From positions 124,001-188,000 of the forward strand of contig SCPD01000004.1 of assembly GCA_005502925.1 (NCBI GenBank): a DNA stretch of 64,000 nt. Reading direction: 5' to 3'. Below the pieces are notes generated by a model, which was given only the letters and a program-made list of their open reading frames with translations, ran no database searches and was not told where the DNA came from. The position numbers were made by a program, and so were the translations under genes. Below are positions 49,301-58,230 of the stretch, piece by piece (position 1 is the first letter of the stretch; each line of letters begins with the position of its first letter). The DNA is from Rhizobiales bacterium Y(2018) (GTDB taxonomy: Bacteria; Pseudomonadota; Alphaproteobacteria; Rhizobiales; Aestuariivirgaceae).

Positions 49301-49993
49301 ATGATCGATCTTTACTATTGCGGCACGCCCAACGGTCTCAAGATGAAGCTGTTCTTCGAGGAGACGCAGCTTCCTCATCGCATCATCAAGGTCGATATCG
49401 GCAAGGGCGAGCAGTTCAAGCCGGACTTCCTCAGCATTTCGCCCAACAACAAGATCCCGGCTTTGGTCGACCACGCCCCCGTCGATGGCGGTGAGCCGAT
49501 CGCCCTGTTCGAATCGGGCGCCATGCTGCTTTATCTTGCCGACAAGATCGGCCGCTTCCTGCCGAAGGACCTCAGAGGCCGCAACGAAGTGATCAAATGG
49601 CTGTTCTGGCAGATGGGCGGGCTCGGCCCGATGGCCGGCCAGATCGGCCATTTCAATGTCTATGCGCCGGAGAAGATCCCATATGCGATCGAGCGTTATG
49701 CGCGCGAGACGACCCGGCTCTACAAGGTGCTGGACAGACAACTCGCCGACCGCGACTTCATCGCCGGCGACTATTCGATCGCCGACATGGCTTGCTATCC
49801 CTGGATCGTCCCGCATAAGGGCCATCTCCAGTCGCTCGACGATCATCCGCATCTCAAGCGCTGGTTTGAGACCATTGCGAGGCGCCCGGCGGTGATCAGG
49901 GCCTATGCCGGTATTCACGATTCCTATTCGTCGCCGAAACCGATCTCGGCGGCCGAGCGCAAGATTCTCTTCGGGACGCAAACCGCTTCATGA
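49301..49993 (+). CDS. Glutathione S-transferase, YfcG-like
   Basis: This 230-residue protein has an N-terminal thioredoxin-like domain (IDLYYCGTPNGLKMKLFFEE, SPNNKIPALVDH, LFESGAMLLYLAD) and an all-helical C-terminal domain (DYSIADMACYPWI). It matches the Nu-class YfcG group, which reduces disulfides such as GSSG-dependent mixed disulfides. Its stop overlaps the exporter start by 4 bases. It could serve glutathione-conjugate chemistry, which agrees with the C-S lyase system further right, but this is only context. Confidence 0.88.
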   Translation: MIDLYYCGTPNGLKMKLFFEETQLPHRIIKVDIGKGEQFKPDFLSISPNNKIPALVDHAPVDGGEPIALFESGAMLLYLADKIGRFLPKDLRGRNEVIKWLFWQMGGLGPMAGQIGHFNVYAPEKIPYAIERYARETTRLYKVLDRQLADRDFIAGDYSIADMACYPWIVPHKGHLQSLDDHPHLKRWFETIARRPAVIRAYAGIHDSYSSPKPISAAERKILFGTQTAS

Positions 49994-50907
49994 ACATCGA
50001 GACGCTGGCTTTGGAGAGAGCCGCAAGCCGCTCGCCGGTTCTGGCGCAGATGCTGCTCTGCTCGTTCCTTTGGGCCAATTCCTATCTGCTGATGAAGCTG
50101 ATCGGCGCCGATGTGGCACCGTTGCCGCTCACTGCCTTGCGCGGCCTGATGGGCGGCGGCCTCCTGGCGCTCTGGGTCATGTGGCGTGGCCAGCCTATCC
50201 TGCCCAAGGGGCGCGAATGGCGCGACTGGGCGGTGCTCGGTCTGCTGCAGGGCCTCATCCCCAATACGCTCACCGCCTATGCGCTGACCCAGATCGCCGC
50301 CGGCCTCACCTCCATGCTGCAGGCGACGGCGCCTTTGATGGTGGCGGTGCTCGCGCATTTCCTCTTCGCCGATGAGCGCCTCAGCCTCAGGCGTCTCTGC
50401 GGCGTGCTGGTCGGTTTCGCCGGCATGGCCGTCCTGATCGGCCCTTCGGGCGACAGCCTGCAATCGGGCAGTTTCTGGGGCGCACTGGCGATGATCGCCA
50501 CCGCAGTCAGCTATGCGCTCGGCTCCCTTTATGTGCGCTCCATACCCGTCGCTGAGCCGGCGCGCCTGGCGCTCGGCCAGCAGGCATTCTCCGGCATTCC
50601 GGCGACGCTCGCCGTTCTGGTGTTCTTCGGACCCCAGGCATTCGCCGCCGCGCCCGAGCATCTGCTCGCCCTTTCCACGCTCGGCATCTTCGCCACCGCG
50701 CTGCCGATCGTGCTGTTCATGAACATTCTGCGCCGCGCCGGCCCGACGCTCGGCTCGATGAACGGCTATCTGACACCGGCCTGGACCGTGCTGCTCGGCT
50801 TTCTCATCCTCGGTGAGACGACCAGCCTGCATGAAATTGCCGGCGGCGTCATCGTTCTGCTCGGCGTTCTGCTAGCCAATGAAAGGCGGCCCATCCGGCC
50901 GAAATGA
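49990..50907 (+). CDS. DMT-superfamily (EamA) exporter
   Basis: This 305-residue membrane protein has ten predicted segments arranged as two EamA repeats (LLCSFLWANSYLLMKLIGAD in the first; TPAWTVLLGFLILGE in the second). The family exports amino acids such as cysteine pathway intermediates, threonine or other small metabolites. It is translationally coupled to the GST gene. Its end lies 6 bases from the convergent peptidase gene. Confidence 0.86.
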   Translation: MNIETLALERAASRSPVLAQMLLCSFLWANSYLLMKLIGADVAPLPLTALRGLMGGGLLALWVMWRGQPILPKGREWRDWAVLGLLQGLIPNTLTAYALTQIAAGLTSMLQATAPLMVAVLAHFLFADERLSLRRLCGVLVGFAGMAVLIGPSGDSLQSGSFWGALAMIATAVSYALGSLYVRSIPVAEPARLALGQQAFSGIPATLAVLVFFGPQAFAAAPEHLLALSTLGIFATALPIVLFMNILRRAGPTLGSMNGYLTPAWTVLLGFLILGETTSLHEIAGGVIVLLGVLLANERRPIRPK

Positions 50908-50913
50908 GGGCGC

Positions 50914-52158
50914 TCACTTGCCCGGCATCACCAGGAGCGCGCGCGGCAGGCGGTTCATCGAAACCGGTCCCTCTCCGGTGATCAGGAACTGGTCTTCGAG
51001 ATTGTAGCTCGCCAGGCCTTCCACATAGAGCGGGATTTCATAGGCGAGCACCATGCCGGGCTCGATCTCGACCTCGCTGTCGGCGGCGATGAACGGCCAT
51101 TGCTCGGAGAACACCGAATAGCCGACGCCATGGCCGAAATGCCCGCGGCGATAGGAGGCAATGCCCTCGCGCGCCAGCCACTGCGTCGCCGCATCATGGA
51201 CTTGCGACAATTTCCTGCCGCGCCTCAATTGCGCCAGCCCCGCCTCGAAAGCGCGCTCGGCGATGGCGTGCAGCTCACGCTGATCGGCGCTGGGTGGGCC
51301 GAGCACGAAATTCCGCGACATATCGGACGCGTAGCCTCTCACCGTGCAGATCATATCTGCCTTGACCGGGTCGCCCATTTCCAAGGGCATGTCCGCTGCT
51401 TTAGCATTGGCGCCGACGGTGAGATATTCCGCGGTCGAAATCTGCACACCTCGGGCGCTGGCCATCTCTCTCGCACCTTCGCGATAGAGCGTAATGAGAT
51501 CGGCCTGCCGCATGCCCAGCCGCGCACCTTCCTTAAGACGCGTCATTCCGGCTTCCGAGAAAGCGAGGCCCTGCCGCAGAAGCTCGATCTCGCGCGCCGA
51601 CTTCACGGCACGCAGCCGTTCGAAGACCGGCGAGCCGTTGACGATTACGCAATCCGGCAGCGAGGCCCTGATCATCTCGAGATCAGCGGCGGGAATGAAA
51701 TCGAGATCGAAGCCGATCCGCGCGCGGCCGAGCCCATAGTCGGCCAGCAGCACTTTGAGCTGGGCCACCGAACGGGCAAGATCGAAGGTTGCCGGGCGCG
51801 TGAAGTCGGGGGCGCGGTTGAGCGCCCTGAGGCTGGCTTCTATGCGTGCACCGAGCGGCGCTGCCGCTCCGGCCTCGGGCAACCTGGCCGTCTCTATCCA
51901 GATCGGATGGGTCAGCACGCGGTTCGCAGGCGACATCGCCTGCGCCGCATTGAAATCGGCGATGATGACGCCGATCGGCAGGCTCGCATCGCGGCCGACG
52001 ACGGCGAAACCGGCGCCGGCGCGCCGGAACAGGCCGGCCGGTCCCATGGGCGCGCCGGTGGCGTAATGGAAGGATTCCGGCTCGCACAGGACCAGGGCAT
52101 CCATGCCCGCTCCCGCGAGCAGCCGCGTCGCACGTTCCCTGTCCACAAAACCGGTCAT
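50914..52158 (-). CDS. M24-family metallopeptidase (Xaa-Pro dipeptidase/ectoine hydrolase-like)
   Basis: This 414-residue protein has an N-terminal creatinase-like domain and a C-terminal pita-bread domain. The five metal ligands are all visible: Asp in KADMICTV, Asp in YASDMSRNF, His in GHGVGYSVF, Glu in AYEIPLYV and Glu in YNLEDQFL. So it is an active peptidase or amidohydrolase rather than a creatinase. It is last in the operon with a polar amino acid importer. An ectoine-hydrolase (DoeA/EutD) role was considered, but the rest of the ectoine genes are absent. The start at 52158 follows GGAGCATGACGTG; a TTG at 52182 is less likely. Confidence 0.84.
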   Translation of the reverse strand: MTGFVDRERATRLLAGAGMDALVLCEPESFHYATGAPMGPAGLFRRAGAGFAVVGRDASLPIGVIIADFNAAQAMSPANRVLTHPIWIETARLPEAGAAAPLGARIEASLRALNRAPDFTRPATFDLARSVAQLKVLLADYGLGRARIGFDLDFIPAADLEMIRASLPDCVIVNGSPVFERLRAVKSAREIELLRQGLAFSEAGMTRLKEGARLGMRQADLITLYREGAREMASARGVQISTAEYLTVGANAKAADMPLEMGDPVKADMICTVRGYASDMSRNFVLGPPSADQRELHAIAERAFEAGLAQLRRGRKLSQVHDAATQWLAREGIASYRRGHFGHGVGYSVFSEQWPFIAADSEVEIEPGMVLAYEIPLYVEGLASYNLEDQFLITGEGPVSMNRLPRALLVMPGK

Positions 52159-52201
52159 CACGTCATGCTCCGAAAGGATCAAAGTACAGACAATAGCAGC
52201 T

Positions 52202-52855
52202 TCACGCCCGCTTGCGCGTCGTATCGAGCCTTCTGACGACCAGCGAGCAGGGAATGCTGATCAGGAGGAAGATGACCGCGACCAGCGTATAAGGCTCGTT
52301 ATAGCGATAGGTCTTGCCGGCGACATCCTGCGCCGCCCCGAAGAGCTCGATGATCGTGATCGCCGCGAGAATAGGCGTCTCCTTGAACATGCCGATCAGA
52401 TAGTTGCCGAGCACCGGCAACACCGGCCTGATCGCCTGTGGTGCGACGACCAGCACCCATTTCTGCCAGAGATTGAGGCCCAGGGCATCAGCGGCTTCGA
52501 ACTGTCCGCTCGGAACGGCCCCGATGCCGGCGCGATAGATCTCGGCGGTGAAGGCGGAATAATGGATCGACAGGCCCAATATGCCCGCCGCCAGAGCAGC
52601 GATCGTGATGCCGAAACCCGGCAGCACGTAGAAGACGAAATAAAGCTGCACCAGGAGTGGCGTGTTGCGCACGACATAGACAAAGCCGCGGGCGAAGAGG
52701 CGCAAGACGAGCAGACGCGAGCGGTTGGCCGCGGCGACGACGGCGCCCCCGACCAGCGCCCCGGCAAAACCGCCGAAGGTCGCGATCACCGTCACCACCG
52801 CACCTTTGAGAAGGATCGGCAGGATGCCGAGCGCGAAGCCGACGTCAAACGGCAT
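52202..52855 (-). CDS. Polar amino acid ABC transporter permease (second)
   Basis: This 217-residue permease of the HisM/GlnP family has about five membrane segments. The EAA-type loop reads EAADALGLNLWQKWVLVVAP. It overlaps the preceding permease gene by 11 bases. With its partner it forms the membrane pore for an amino-acid-like substrate delivered by the binding protein at 53528. No ATPase gene lies in the operon. Confidence 0.9.
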   Translation of the reverse strand: MPFDVGFALGILPILLKGAVVTVIATFGGFAGALVGGAVVAAANRSRLLVLRLFARGFVYVVRNTPLLVQLYFVFYVLPGFGITIAALAAGILGLSIHYSAFTAEIYRAGIGAVPSGQFEAADALGLNLWQKWVLVVAPQAIRPVLPVLGNYLIGMFKETPILAAITIIELFGAAQDVAGKTYRYNEPYTLVAVIFLLISIPCSLVVRRLDTTRKRA

Positions 52856-53531
52856 TGGACTTCCCCTGCCGTGACCGGCTGGCCCATTTCTCCGCCCATG
52901 ACACGAAGAGATTGAGCGGCGTGTTGATGAGGAGATAGATCAAGAGGATGATCAGCCAGACCAGCGAGGTTTCGCCTGTCGCGGTGATGAGATTGTGCCC
53001 GGTCTGGGTGAGATCGGTGATGGTGATGAGTGAGACGAGCGCGGTCGCCTTGGCGATCTCGATGGCGAGATTGCCGAAGCTCGGCAGCATGATCATGAGG
53101 GCTTGCGGAAGGATGACGCGCGAGAAGGTGATCCAGCGCGGCAGCGACAGGCTCAAGGCCGCCTCGATCTGCCCTTTGCCAATGCTCTTGATGGCGGAGC
53201 GTACGATCTCGGATCCATAGGCGCCGAGATTGAGCCCGATCGCCAGGACCGCCGTCGCCTCGGCGCTGAGACGGACATCATGCAGCGGCAGGATGAAATA
53301 GAAAAAGAACAACTGCACGACGAGCGACGTGCCGCGGAAAATCTCGAGGAAGACCAGGGCCGCGACACGGATGGCGGATATGGCCGAAAGCCGGGCCGTT
53401 CCGACGACGAAGGCGACCAAAATCGCCGCGACGAGGGACATCGCGGCGATCTCGAGCGTGACCAGGGCACCCTGCGCGAGGAGCGGCAGGAGCGCCCCTG
53501 CCCTGGTCAAGACATCGACGACGTCCGTCAC
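52845..53531 (-). CDS. Polar amino acid ABC transporter permease (first)
   Basis: This 228-residue HisQ/GlnP-family permease has EIFRGTSLVVQLFFFYFILP near the first third and the loop EAALSLSLPRWITFSRVILP that meets the ATPase. It overlaps the binding-protein gene by 4 bases and the second permease by 11. Similarity to EhuC/EhuD-type ectoine permeases is possible but not decisive. Confidence 0.9.
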   Translation of the reverse strand: MTDVVDVLTRAGALLPLLAQGALVTLEIAAMSLVAAILVAFVVGTARLSAISAIRVAALVFLEIFRGTSLVVQLFFFYFILPLHDVRLSAEATAVLAIGLNLGAYGSEIVRSAIKSIGKGQIEAALSLSLPRWITFSRVILPQALMIMLPSFGNLAIEIAKATALVSLITITDLTQTGHNLITATGETSLVWLIILLIYLLINTPLNLFVSWAEKWASRSRQGKSNAV

Positions 53532-54400
53532 GTTCCGGCGCAGATCTTGTCGGCGGTGATGGCGAGGTCGGGCAGATCCTGTTCGACAAAGCCAAAAGGC
53601 TTCAGGATCTCGGCGAGCTTGCCCGAGCTGTGCAACGCGGCGATCTGCTCGTTGAGGGCGGTGATGAAATCCTTGTCCTCCTTGCGGAAGCCGAGCGACT
53701 GAAAGTTGAGCAGCGGTTTGCCGTCGGGGCCCTTGGCGATCGTGAAGGGCTCCACGCGCTCGACCTCGTTGCCGCCGTTCTTGGCGATGAGTTCGCCGAG
53801 CTCCAGAGCCGGATAGTAGATCGCATCGACGCGCCCGGCGCGCAGGCCCGCCATCGCCTCGACGTCGCGGGAGAACAGCACGATCCGGTCATCGGGAATG
53901 CCCGCCCGGTGCAGGTCTTCCACTTGCGCGGTGCCGACCTGACTGCCGATCTTGAGCGTCGGCGAGGCGGCGATATCCTCGAGCGAATGGATCTTGTTCG
54001 GATTGCCGGCGGGTGCGGCGAGGACCGTGGCGATCTGCGTCAGCGGATTGGTGAAGGCGATGCTTTCGCAGCGTTTGGGCGTCACATACATGCCGGCGCC
54101 GATGATGTCGAAACGGCTTGCCATGACGCCAGGCACCAGCGCCGAGAACTCGCTCACGCTCGCCTCGATCTCCGTGATGCCGAGCGGCGCCAAAGCGGCG
54201 CGCAGCACCTCGATGATGGCGCCCGTCAGCTTGCCGTCGACCTCGATATAGGCATAGGGCTTCTCATTGGCGAGACCGACGGTGATCTTGCCCGTCTCCT
54301 TGGCGGTTTCGAGCGTCGAGGCTGCCTCGGCCAGGGGAAGTGACGCGAACAGCGCCGTCACCAGTGCCGCATATTTCAAACGAGCCAGTTTGCCGGTCAT
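53528..54400 (-). CDS. Periplasmic binding protein, polar amino acid family (family 3)
   Basis: This 290-residue protein has a signal peptide (MTGKLARLKYAALVTALFA, cleavage near AEA) and a family 3 solute-binding fold: VGLANEKPYAYIEVDGKLTG, FDIIGAGMYVTPKRCESIAF and LKIGSQVGTAQVED. The region resembles ectoine-binding EhuB as well as general amino acid receptors. A C-terminal CAGT tail is also EhuB-like. The operon's racemase, M24 peptidase and divergent C-S lyase make a modified amino acid the most likely ligand. Confidence 0.88.
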   Translation of the reverse strand: MTGKLARLKYAALVTALFASLPLAEAASTLETAKETGKITVGLANEKPYAYIEVDGKLTGAIIEVLRAALAPLGITEIEASVSEFSALVPGVMASRFDIIGAGMYVTPKRCESIAFTNPLTQIATVLAAPAGNPNKIHSLEDIAASPTLKIGSQVGTAQVEDLHRAGIPDDRIVLFSRDVEAMAGLRAGRVDAIYYPALELGELIAKNGGNEVERVEPFTIAKGPDGKPLLNFQSLGFRKEDKDFITALNEQIAALHSSGKLAEILKPFGFVEQDLPDLAITADKICAGT

Positions 54401-55125
54401 GCCGTTTCCTCCTTATGTTTTAAAGGAAGCCCGCCCCCCAACGCGAAGTCCATGGCGGCCTTGGAATGGAGCCAGGTCGTGTCGAATACGGGAATATCGA
54501 AATCATCCTGCCCGATCAGCATGGTGATCTCGGTGCAGCCGAGGATCACGCCGTCGGCGCCCTGCTCACGCAGCCGCGCCACCTCGGCGACATATTGGCG
54601 TTTGGACTCCGGCCTGACGACGCCTTCGCACAACTCCTCATAAATGATGCGATGGATCGCCAGGCGTGCCGTCTCCTCCGGGATGATGGTTTGGAGGCCG
54701 TGCGCCGCCTGCAGCCGGCCGCGATAGAAATCGCGCTCCATGGTGAAGCGGGTGGCGAGCAAGGCCGGATGGCGCGACGGCGACTGCCGGATGGCGGAGG
54801 CCGTCGCATCGGCAATGTGAATGAGCGGGATCGCGACGGCCGCCTCGATGCGCTCGGCCAGGAGATGCATGGTATTGGTGCACAGAACCAGCGCCGCGGC
54901 GCCCGCTCTTTCGAGGTCACGCGCCGCCTCGACGAGAATATCGGCAAGGCCATCCCAGTCACCGCTATGTTGCCTTTCCGCTACAACGGCGAAGTCGAGC
55001 GAGCGCAGGATGAGATCGGTCGAATGGAGATCGCCCAACTGCTGGCGCGCGATCTCGTTCATATGCCGATAATAGATCGCCGTGCTTTGCCAGCTCATTC
55101 CACCGATCAGACCAAGCTTCTGCAT
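54397..55125 (-). CDS. Aspartate/glutamate racemase-family protein
   Basis: This 242-residue protein has both catalytic cysteines of the cofactor-independent racemase family: LCTNTMHLL near residue 79 and LGCTEITML near 189. The opening KLGLIGGMSWQSTAIYY is typical of the YgeA/RacD group, which interconverts L- and D-forms of several amino acids. The ATG at 55125 has an AGAGGAG site. It is first in the operon, overlapping the binding-protein gene by 4 bases, and is divergent from the MocR-type regulator. Confidence 0.88.
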   Translation of the reverse strand: MQKLGLIGGMSWQSTAIYYRHMNEIARQQLGDLHSTDLILRSLDFAVVAERQHSGDWDGLADILVEAARDLERAGAAALVLCTNTMHLLAERIEAAVAIPLIHIADATASAIRQSPSRHPALLATRFTMERDFYRGRLQAAHGLQTIIPEETARLAIHRIIYEELCEGVVRPESKRQYVAEVARLREQGADGVILGCTEITMLIGQDDFDIPVFDTTWLHSKAAMDFALGGGLPLKHKEETA

Positions 55126-55202
55126 GAAAACTCCTCTTTCCGGCACCGTAGAGCTTGGTCACGCCACCAAACAATGTTATTGATTGAGTGATACTTCAAA
55201 GA

Positions 55203-55219
55203 ATTGCATGGCATACAAT
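55203..55219. promoter_or_regulatory. Palindrome overlapping the mocR-type start codon
   Basis: ATTGCAT-GGC-ATACAAT is an inverted repeat with one mismatch, and its right arm includes the A and T of the ATG at 55218. It lies in the 92-base divergent region between the racemase operon and the regulator gene. MocR-family regulators commonly bind such ATTGTAT-like elements, so autoregulation plus control of the importer is a reasonable inference. Confidence 0.45.
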
Positions 55220-56579
55220 GTGGACGCCGAAGCTTCAGCCCTCGTCGGGGCCCAAATACGCCGCCCTGGCGCAGGCCATCGCCCAGGCGGTGCGCGCCGG
55301 CGAGTTATTGCCGGGCACCCGCCTGCCGCCGCGCCGCACCGTTGCCCGTCGCCTCAAGATGAATCTCTCCACGGTGTCGAAGGCCTATGACCTTGCCGCC
55401 GAGATGGGCGTCGTCGCGGGCGAGGTCGGCCGCGGCACGTTCGTGCGCATGTCATCGGTTCCCGAGCGTATCCCCTGGCCGAAGACCGGTGGCGCCGGCG
55501 CGCTCGATCTGAGCTCCAACTTCCCGTTCCCGTCGGTGGCGCGCGAAGAGCTGAGCCAGGCCTTCACGGCGCTCGAATCCCTGCCCTTCTCCGCCGACCT
55601 GCTGCGTTATCATCCGAGCAGCGCGCATCCCGCCCATCTCGCCGCCGGCGCCGCCTGGATGAGGTCTCTGGGTGTCGAGGCCGCTGCCGAGCGCGTGTTG
55701 ATGACGTCGGGCGCCATCCATGGTGTCTTCGTGTCGCTGCTCGCCGTCGCGCGTCCGGGTGATCTGGTGCTGCTCGAGGAGCTGACCTCTCCCGCCGTAA
55801 TCGGCGCCTGCCGCACCCTTGGCCTGCGCGTCATCGCCTTGCCGCTCGACCAGCACGGCGTCCGCGCCGAGGCCCTGGAAGCGATCGCCGCACGCGAACG
55901 CCCGAAAGCGATGGTCCTCGTCCCCAATCTGCAGAACCCGACACTCGGCATCCTGCCGGAAGACCGCCGCCGGCAGATTGCCGAGATCGCGCGCAAGCAC
56001 AATCTGATCATCATCGAGGATGACGTTTACGGGCCCCTTCTCAAGCCAGCGGAACGGCCCGCCCCCCTCGCGGCCTTCGCGCCCGAGCGCACCTGCTTCT
56101 GCACCAGTCTGTCGAAATCCGTGGCGCCGGGCTTGCGTGTCGGCTTCCTCCTGGTGCCGCCGTCGCTGCGCGCCGATACGTTGAACGCCATCCGGGTCTC
56201 GACCTGGATGACCTCGCCATTGCTGGGCCAGATCGCCGCCAACTGGATACTTGACGGAACGGCGAAGAAGCTTGTCGAGCGGCAGCGCACGATCACGCTG
56301 CGGCGCCAGACCATCGCCCGCCGCATCCTCAACGGTTTCGACATCATCACCCATGATGCCGGCCTTCATCTGCTCCTCCGCCTGCCCGAGCCGTGGCGGT
56401 CCGAGCAGTTCTCCACCCATATGCAGCAGCAAGGCGTGGCGGTGCTGCCGAGCTCCGAAATGTCGGCCGATCCCAGCGGCCGGCAGAATCTCGTTCGCCT
56501 CAGCCTCTGTACGGTCGACACCGAGGAAGCGCTCCAGTCGGCGCTCGCCAGTTGCCGGACCGTTCTTCTCGGCGGCTGA
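55218..56579 (+). CDS. MocR-type (GntR-HTH plus aminotransferase domain) regulator
   Basis: This 453-residue protein has a GntR winged helix (KYAALAQAIAQAVRAGELLP, LKMNLSTVSKAYDLA) at about residues 10-75, fused to a fold-type I aminotransferase domain. The PLP lysine is in CTSLSKSVAPGLRVGF. NLQNPTLGILPEDRR and IIEDDVYGPLL are also conserved. MocR regulators sense PLP or a PLP-amino acid adduct. It is divergent from the importer operon and 31 bases before the C-S lyase gene, so it most likely controls both. ATG 55218 is chosen over 55188. Confidence 0.9.
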   Translation: MWTPKLQPSSGPKYAALAQAIAQAVRAGELLPGTRLPPRRTVARRLKMNLSTVSKAYDLAAEMGVVAGEVGRGTFVRMSSVPERIPWPKTGGAGALDLSSNFPFPSVAREELSQAFTALESLPFSADLLRYHPSSAHPAHLAAGAAWMRSLGVEAAAERVLMTSGAIHGVFVSLLAVARPGDLVLLEELTSPAVIGACRTLGLRVIALPLDQHGVRAEALEAIAARERPKAMVLVPNLQNPTLGILPEDRRRQIAEIARKHNLIIIEDDVYGPLLKPAERPAPLAAFAPERTCFCTSLSKSVAPGLRVGFLLVPPSLRADTLNAIRVSTWMTSPLLGQIAANWILDGTAKKLVERQRTITLRRQTIARRILNGFDIITHDAGLHLLLRLPEPWRSEQFSTHMQQQGVAVLPSSEMSADPSGRQNLVRLSLCTVDTEEALQSALASCRTVLLGG

Positions 56580-56610
56580 GCCAATCCAAATCCCTTCAAT
56601 CGGAAACATC

Positions 56611-57798
56611 ATGGCAAACGACGCATTTCACCTGAACGGCATCTCGGTCGCAACGCTGCTCGAGCGCCAGAGCCTCAAATGGCGGCGATATGAGCCGGAT
56701 GTCATTCCGCTCTGGGTAGCCGACATGGATTTTCCCGTTGCCCCGTGCGTGCAGCGCGTGATGGAGACGTCCACCGCCAAAGGCGATTATGGCTATGCGC
56801 TGCGCGACGGCGACCAGCCTGCCATGGCGGCCAGCAAGGCGTTTGCCTGCCGCATGGAGCAGAAATTCGGCTGGCGCGTCGACCCGGCCGACACGCTCGT
56901 CATCAACGATCTCGTGCAGGCTCTGTTTGCCTCCGTGATCGCCTTCACCGATCCAGGCGATGCCGTCGCCATGCAGACGCCGATCTACCCGCCCTTTCGC
57001 GATGCCGTTTGCGACACCGGCCGGCGCATCGTCGCCAATCCGATGCCAGATGACGGCCGGCGTTTTGTCATCGATGCCAAAGATCTTGCCGAACGACTGG
57101 ACGGCAATGTGAAGCTGCTCTTCCTGTGCAATCCACATAATCCGACCGGCCGGGTGCTCGAGCGTGCGGAGCTGGAGAAGCTCGCGCAGCTGGCGGCCGA
57201 GAAGGATCTCATCGTCATTTCGGACGAGATCCACAGCGATATCATCTTCGACGGCCGCCGCCATATTCCCTTTGCCAGCATCTCAGACGAAGCTGCGTCG
57301 CGCACCGTGACGCTCACCTCCGCCACCAAGAGCTACGGCTTTGCGGGCTTGCGCTGCGGCGTCGTCCATTTCGGCTCGAAATCCCTGAAGCAGCGCTTCG
57401 AGGCGCGCATCCATCCGCGGCTCCTGGGCACGCCCGGCGTCACCGGCATCGATGCGACGGTGGCGGCCTGGACGAGCGGCGAGCCGTGGTTTGCCGGCGC
57501 GCTGGATCATCTCCAGTCGAATCGCGACGAGCTCATCGCCACGATCGGGCGCGACCTGCCCGAGGTGAAAGTCCGCTCACCCGAAGCAACCTATCTCGCC
57601 TGGCTCGATTTCTCCGCCCTCGATCTAACCGAAACGCCTTACGACTTCTTCCTGAACAAGGCGCGTGTCGCGCTGAGCCCCGGCGCCGCCTTCGATCCGG
57701 CCTGCGAGCGCTTCGCGCGGCTGAATTTCGCGACGACGCGGCCGATCCTCGCCGAAGCGCTGGCGCGCATGGTGCGCGCGGTGCGCGGCCGGAGCTAG
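56611..57798 (+). CDS. patB: PatB/MalY-family PLP-dependent C-S beta-lyase
   Basis: This 395-residue fold-type I enzyme matches PatB/MalY: LWVADMDFPVAPCVQRVME near residue 35, GDYGYALRDGD, CNPHNPTGRVL, ISDEIHSDIIFDG and the PLP lysine in SATKSYGFAGLRCG. These enzymes cleave the C-S bond of cystathionine or other S-substituted cysteines to thiol, pyruvate and ammonia. The ATG at 56611 is just after the regulator gene. It is the biochemical hint that the neighbouring importer brings in a sulfur amino acid conjugate. A plain class I aminotransferase cannot be fully excluded. Confidence 0.88.
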   Translation: MANDAFHLNGISVATLLERQSLKWRRYEPDVIPLWVADMDFPVAPCVQRVMETSTAKGDYGYALRDGDQPAMAASKAFACRMEQKFGWRVDPADTLVINDLVQALFASVIAFTDPGDAVAMQTPIYPPFRDAVCDTGRRIVANPMPDDGRRFVIDAKDLAERLDGNVKLLFLCNPHNPTGRVLERAELEKLAQLAAEKDLIVISDEIHSDIIFDGRRHIPFASISDEAASRTVTLTSATKSYGFAGLRCGVVHFGSKSLKQRFEARIHPRLLGTPGVTGIDATVAAWTSGEPWFAGALDHLQSNRDELIATIGRDLPEVKVRSPEATYLAWLDFSALDLTETPYDFFLNKARVALSPGAAFDPACERFARLNFATTRPILAEALARMVRAVRGRS

Positions 57799-58133
57799 TG
57801 CTGCCGCGGGAAGCCGTGCCGATCGGACAGGAGCGCCAGAATGCGCTCGATGTCACTTGCAAATCGCTTGCCGTTGGCCACGGGGAGATCGGCCGGCGCA
57901 TCGCCGGACAGGATGAGCACCGGCAGGCTTTGATGGTCCTCGCCGATCTCGGCGATCACCTGCCGGCGCGGACGCGGGAAAGCGACGCGCTCGACATCAA
58001 GCTGCGCCGCAAGCTCCGGAAAGCTCCGCAGCAAGCCCTCGACCCGATTGCAGGACGGGCAGACGAAGCGTTGTCCGGGCCTTTCCGCATCGCTGAAACC
58101 CGGTTCGATCAGATAAAGCTTGTCGCGCGCCAT
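57795..58133 (-). CDS. DUF3088 family protein, CxxC-containing
   Basis: This 112-residue protein belongs to the DUF3088 group: MARDKLYLIEPGFSD at the start, RFVCPSCNRVEGLLRSFPEL in the middle and ENQSLP-like DHQSLPVLIL later. The CPSC motif and thioredoxin-like layout suggest a redox or metal-binding role, but the function is not known. Its start at 58133 has a GGGAG site; an in-frame 58217 lacks one. The 3' end overlaps the convergent patB end by 4 bases. Confidence 0.8.
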   Translation of the reverse strand: MARDKLYLIEPGFSDAERPGQRFVCPSCNRVEGLLRSFPELAAQLDVERVAFPRPRRQVIAEIGEDHQSLPVLILSGDAPADLPVANGKRFASDIERILALLSDRHGFPRQH

Positions 58134-58230
58134 GATATCTCCCATCATTTTCCGATGTGCCGCAGAATAGGAAGTCGGACCAAGCGCTGACAAGGCGAAT
58201 GCGGGGCATTCTTTCAAAAGAAATGTATGG

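Noticed and set aside
50914-55125. Ectoine uptake and degradation operon (ehu/eut)
   Set aside because: Binding protein, permeases and M24 enzyme are reminiscent of it, but eutA-C, the ATPase gene and an EnuR pattern are missing, and a C-S lyase is present.
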